From: Doryteuthis pealeii
Taxonomy: Eukaryota > Mollusca > Cephalopoda > Myopsida > Loliginidae
NCBI GenBank assembly: GCA_023376005.1
Contig: CM042148.1
Span: 76,579,676 to 76,643,675, forward strand
Length of the DNA: 64,000 bases
Reading direction: 5' to 3'
The position numbers were made by a program, and so were the translations under genes. Within the stretch, counting starts at the first letter, position 1. Every line of letters starts with the position of its first letter. The notes under the pieces were generated by a model that was given only the letters and a program-made list of their open reading frames with translations, was not told where the DNA came from and did not search any database. Shown piece by piece: positions 63,285 to 64,000 of this stretch.

Positions 63285-64000
63285 CTACTTTCTTATTTTC
63301 TTTCTTTCTTTTTTCTTTCTTTCTTTTTTTCTTTCTTTTTTCTTTCTTTCTTTATTCTTTCTTTCTTCTATTCCTTCTTTCTTTCCTTCTTTCTTTCTTT
63401 CTTTTTTCCAATAATTTTTCTTTCATGCTTTATTTCTGTCTTTTCTCTCTCCTCCTTCTCCTCTTCTTTCCTTCATTCTCCCTTCTTTCCTTCTTTGTTC
63501 CTTTCTTCCCTTCTTCTTTCTTTCTTTCTTATTTCCAATATGTTCAATAATTTTTTATCTTTATTTCTGTCTTTCTCTCTCTTCTTTCTCCTCTTTTCCC
63601 TTTCTTCCCCTTCTTCTTTCTTCCTTTCCTTTTCCTTCTTTCCTTCTTCCTTATTTCTTCCTTCTTCCTTTCTTCTTCTTTCTTCTTTCTTTCTTTCTTT
63701 TTCCAATAATTTTTCCAAATTTTTCTTTCATGCTTCATTTCTGGATTTCTCTCTCTTTCTCCTCTTTTTTTCCTTCCTTCTCCCTCTTTCGTTCTTTCTT
63801 CCTTTCCTTCTTCTTCCCTTCTTTCTTTCTTTTTTCCAATAATTTTCCATAACTTTTCTTTCATGCTTCATTTCTGGATTTTCTCTCTCTCCTTCTCCTC
63901 TTCTTTCCCTTCCCTTCTTTCCTTCTTTCTTCTTTCTTCTTCCTCTTTCTTTTTCTTTCCTTTTTCCAATAATTTTTCTTTCATGCTTCATTCTGGATTT
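63285..64000. repeat. Pyrimidine-rich satellite, units ~130-168 bp, open at window end
   Basis: (TTTC)n/(TTCC)n blocks punctuated by CCAATAATTTTTC and TTTCATGCTTCATTTCTGG at about 63406, 63533, 63701, 63834 and 63965. Frames on both strands (81-115 codons) are artefacts. Confidence 0.9.

Overview
This window is a gene-poor, AT-rich stretch of animal nuclear DNA made almost entirely of transposable-element debris and microsatellites. I find no convincing host protein-coding gene, no intact tRNA or rRNA gene, and no prokaryotic or viral feature. Most open frames are translations of (TA)n, (GA)n or (GAAA)n arrays. The dispersed repeats are: tRNA-derived SINEs (families A, B, C and E below); a 5'-truncating retroposon with an AAACA-type tail (family D); fragments of two non-LTR retrotransposons; two families of non-autonomous Helitrons; several MITEs; and many foldback elements lying in (TA)n arrays. 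This mix suits a repeat-rich metazoan, perhaps a mollusc or cephalopod. That assignment is inference from repeat style only.

Layout. 1-2389 is the left copy of a duplicated block whose right copy is 37262-39386; it ends in a 100-N assembly gap (2390-2489). 2490-8300 holds foldback elements, a 30-bp minisatellite, a mariner-type MITE and SINE-A. 8.9-11.2 kb has two reverse Helitron-1 copies around a LINE fragment. 11.6-14.8 kb has family D, SINE-C, a tandem GC-richer repeat and SINE-A. 15-16.7 kb has (TA)n arrays with ribozyme-like motifs. 17.7-21.9 kb is a nested cluster of Helitrons, LINE fragments and SINEs. 22-31 kb is microsatellites, SINE relics and LINE 3' ends. 31-37.4 kb has SINE-A copies, one with a target duplication and a related empty site. 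37.3-40 kb is the duplicated block plus an interrupted 31-bp minisatellite. 40.8-41.5 kb has the only modest open frame not explained by repeats. 42-49.5 kb has a clear hammerhead-bearing element, a foldback MITE, a Helitron, a possible solo LTR and an 89-bp satellite. 50-64 kb has a 5S-like relic, a Helitron with a nested retroposon, MITEs and a terminal pyrimidine satellite.

The most interesting signal is hammerhead-ribozyme architecture. Reading both strands by eye, I found at least a dozen sites with the core CUGANGA, a stem-II hairpin, GAAA, a very short self-complementary stem III, a UH cleavage position and, in the best cases, a closing stem I. They fall into several unrelated sequence families, and nearly all lie close to a (TA)n array, often at the end of or inside a foldback element. 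This is what Penelope-like elements or retrozyme-type retroelements with type-I hammerheads would leave behind. No covariance search was possible here, so each call is a candidate.
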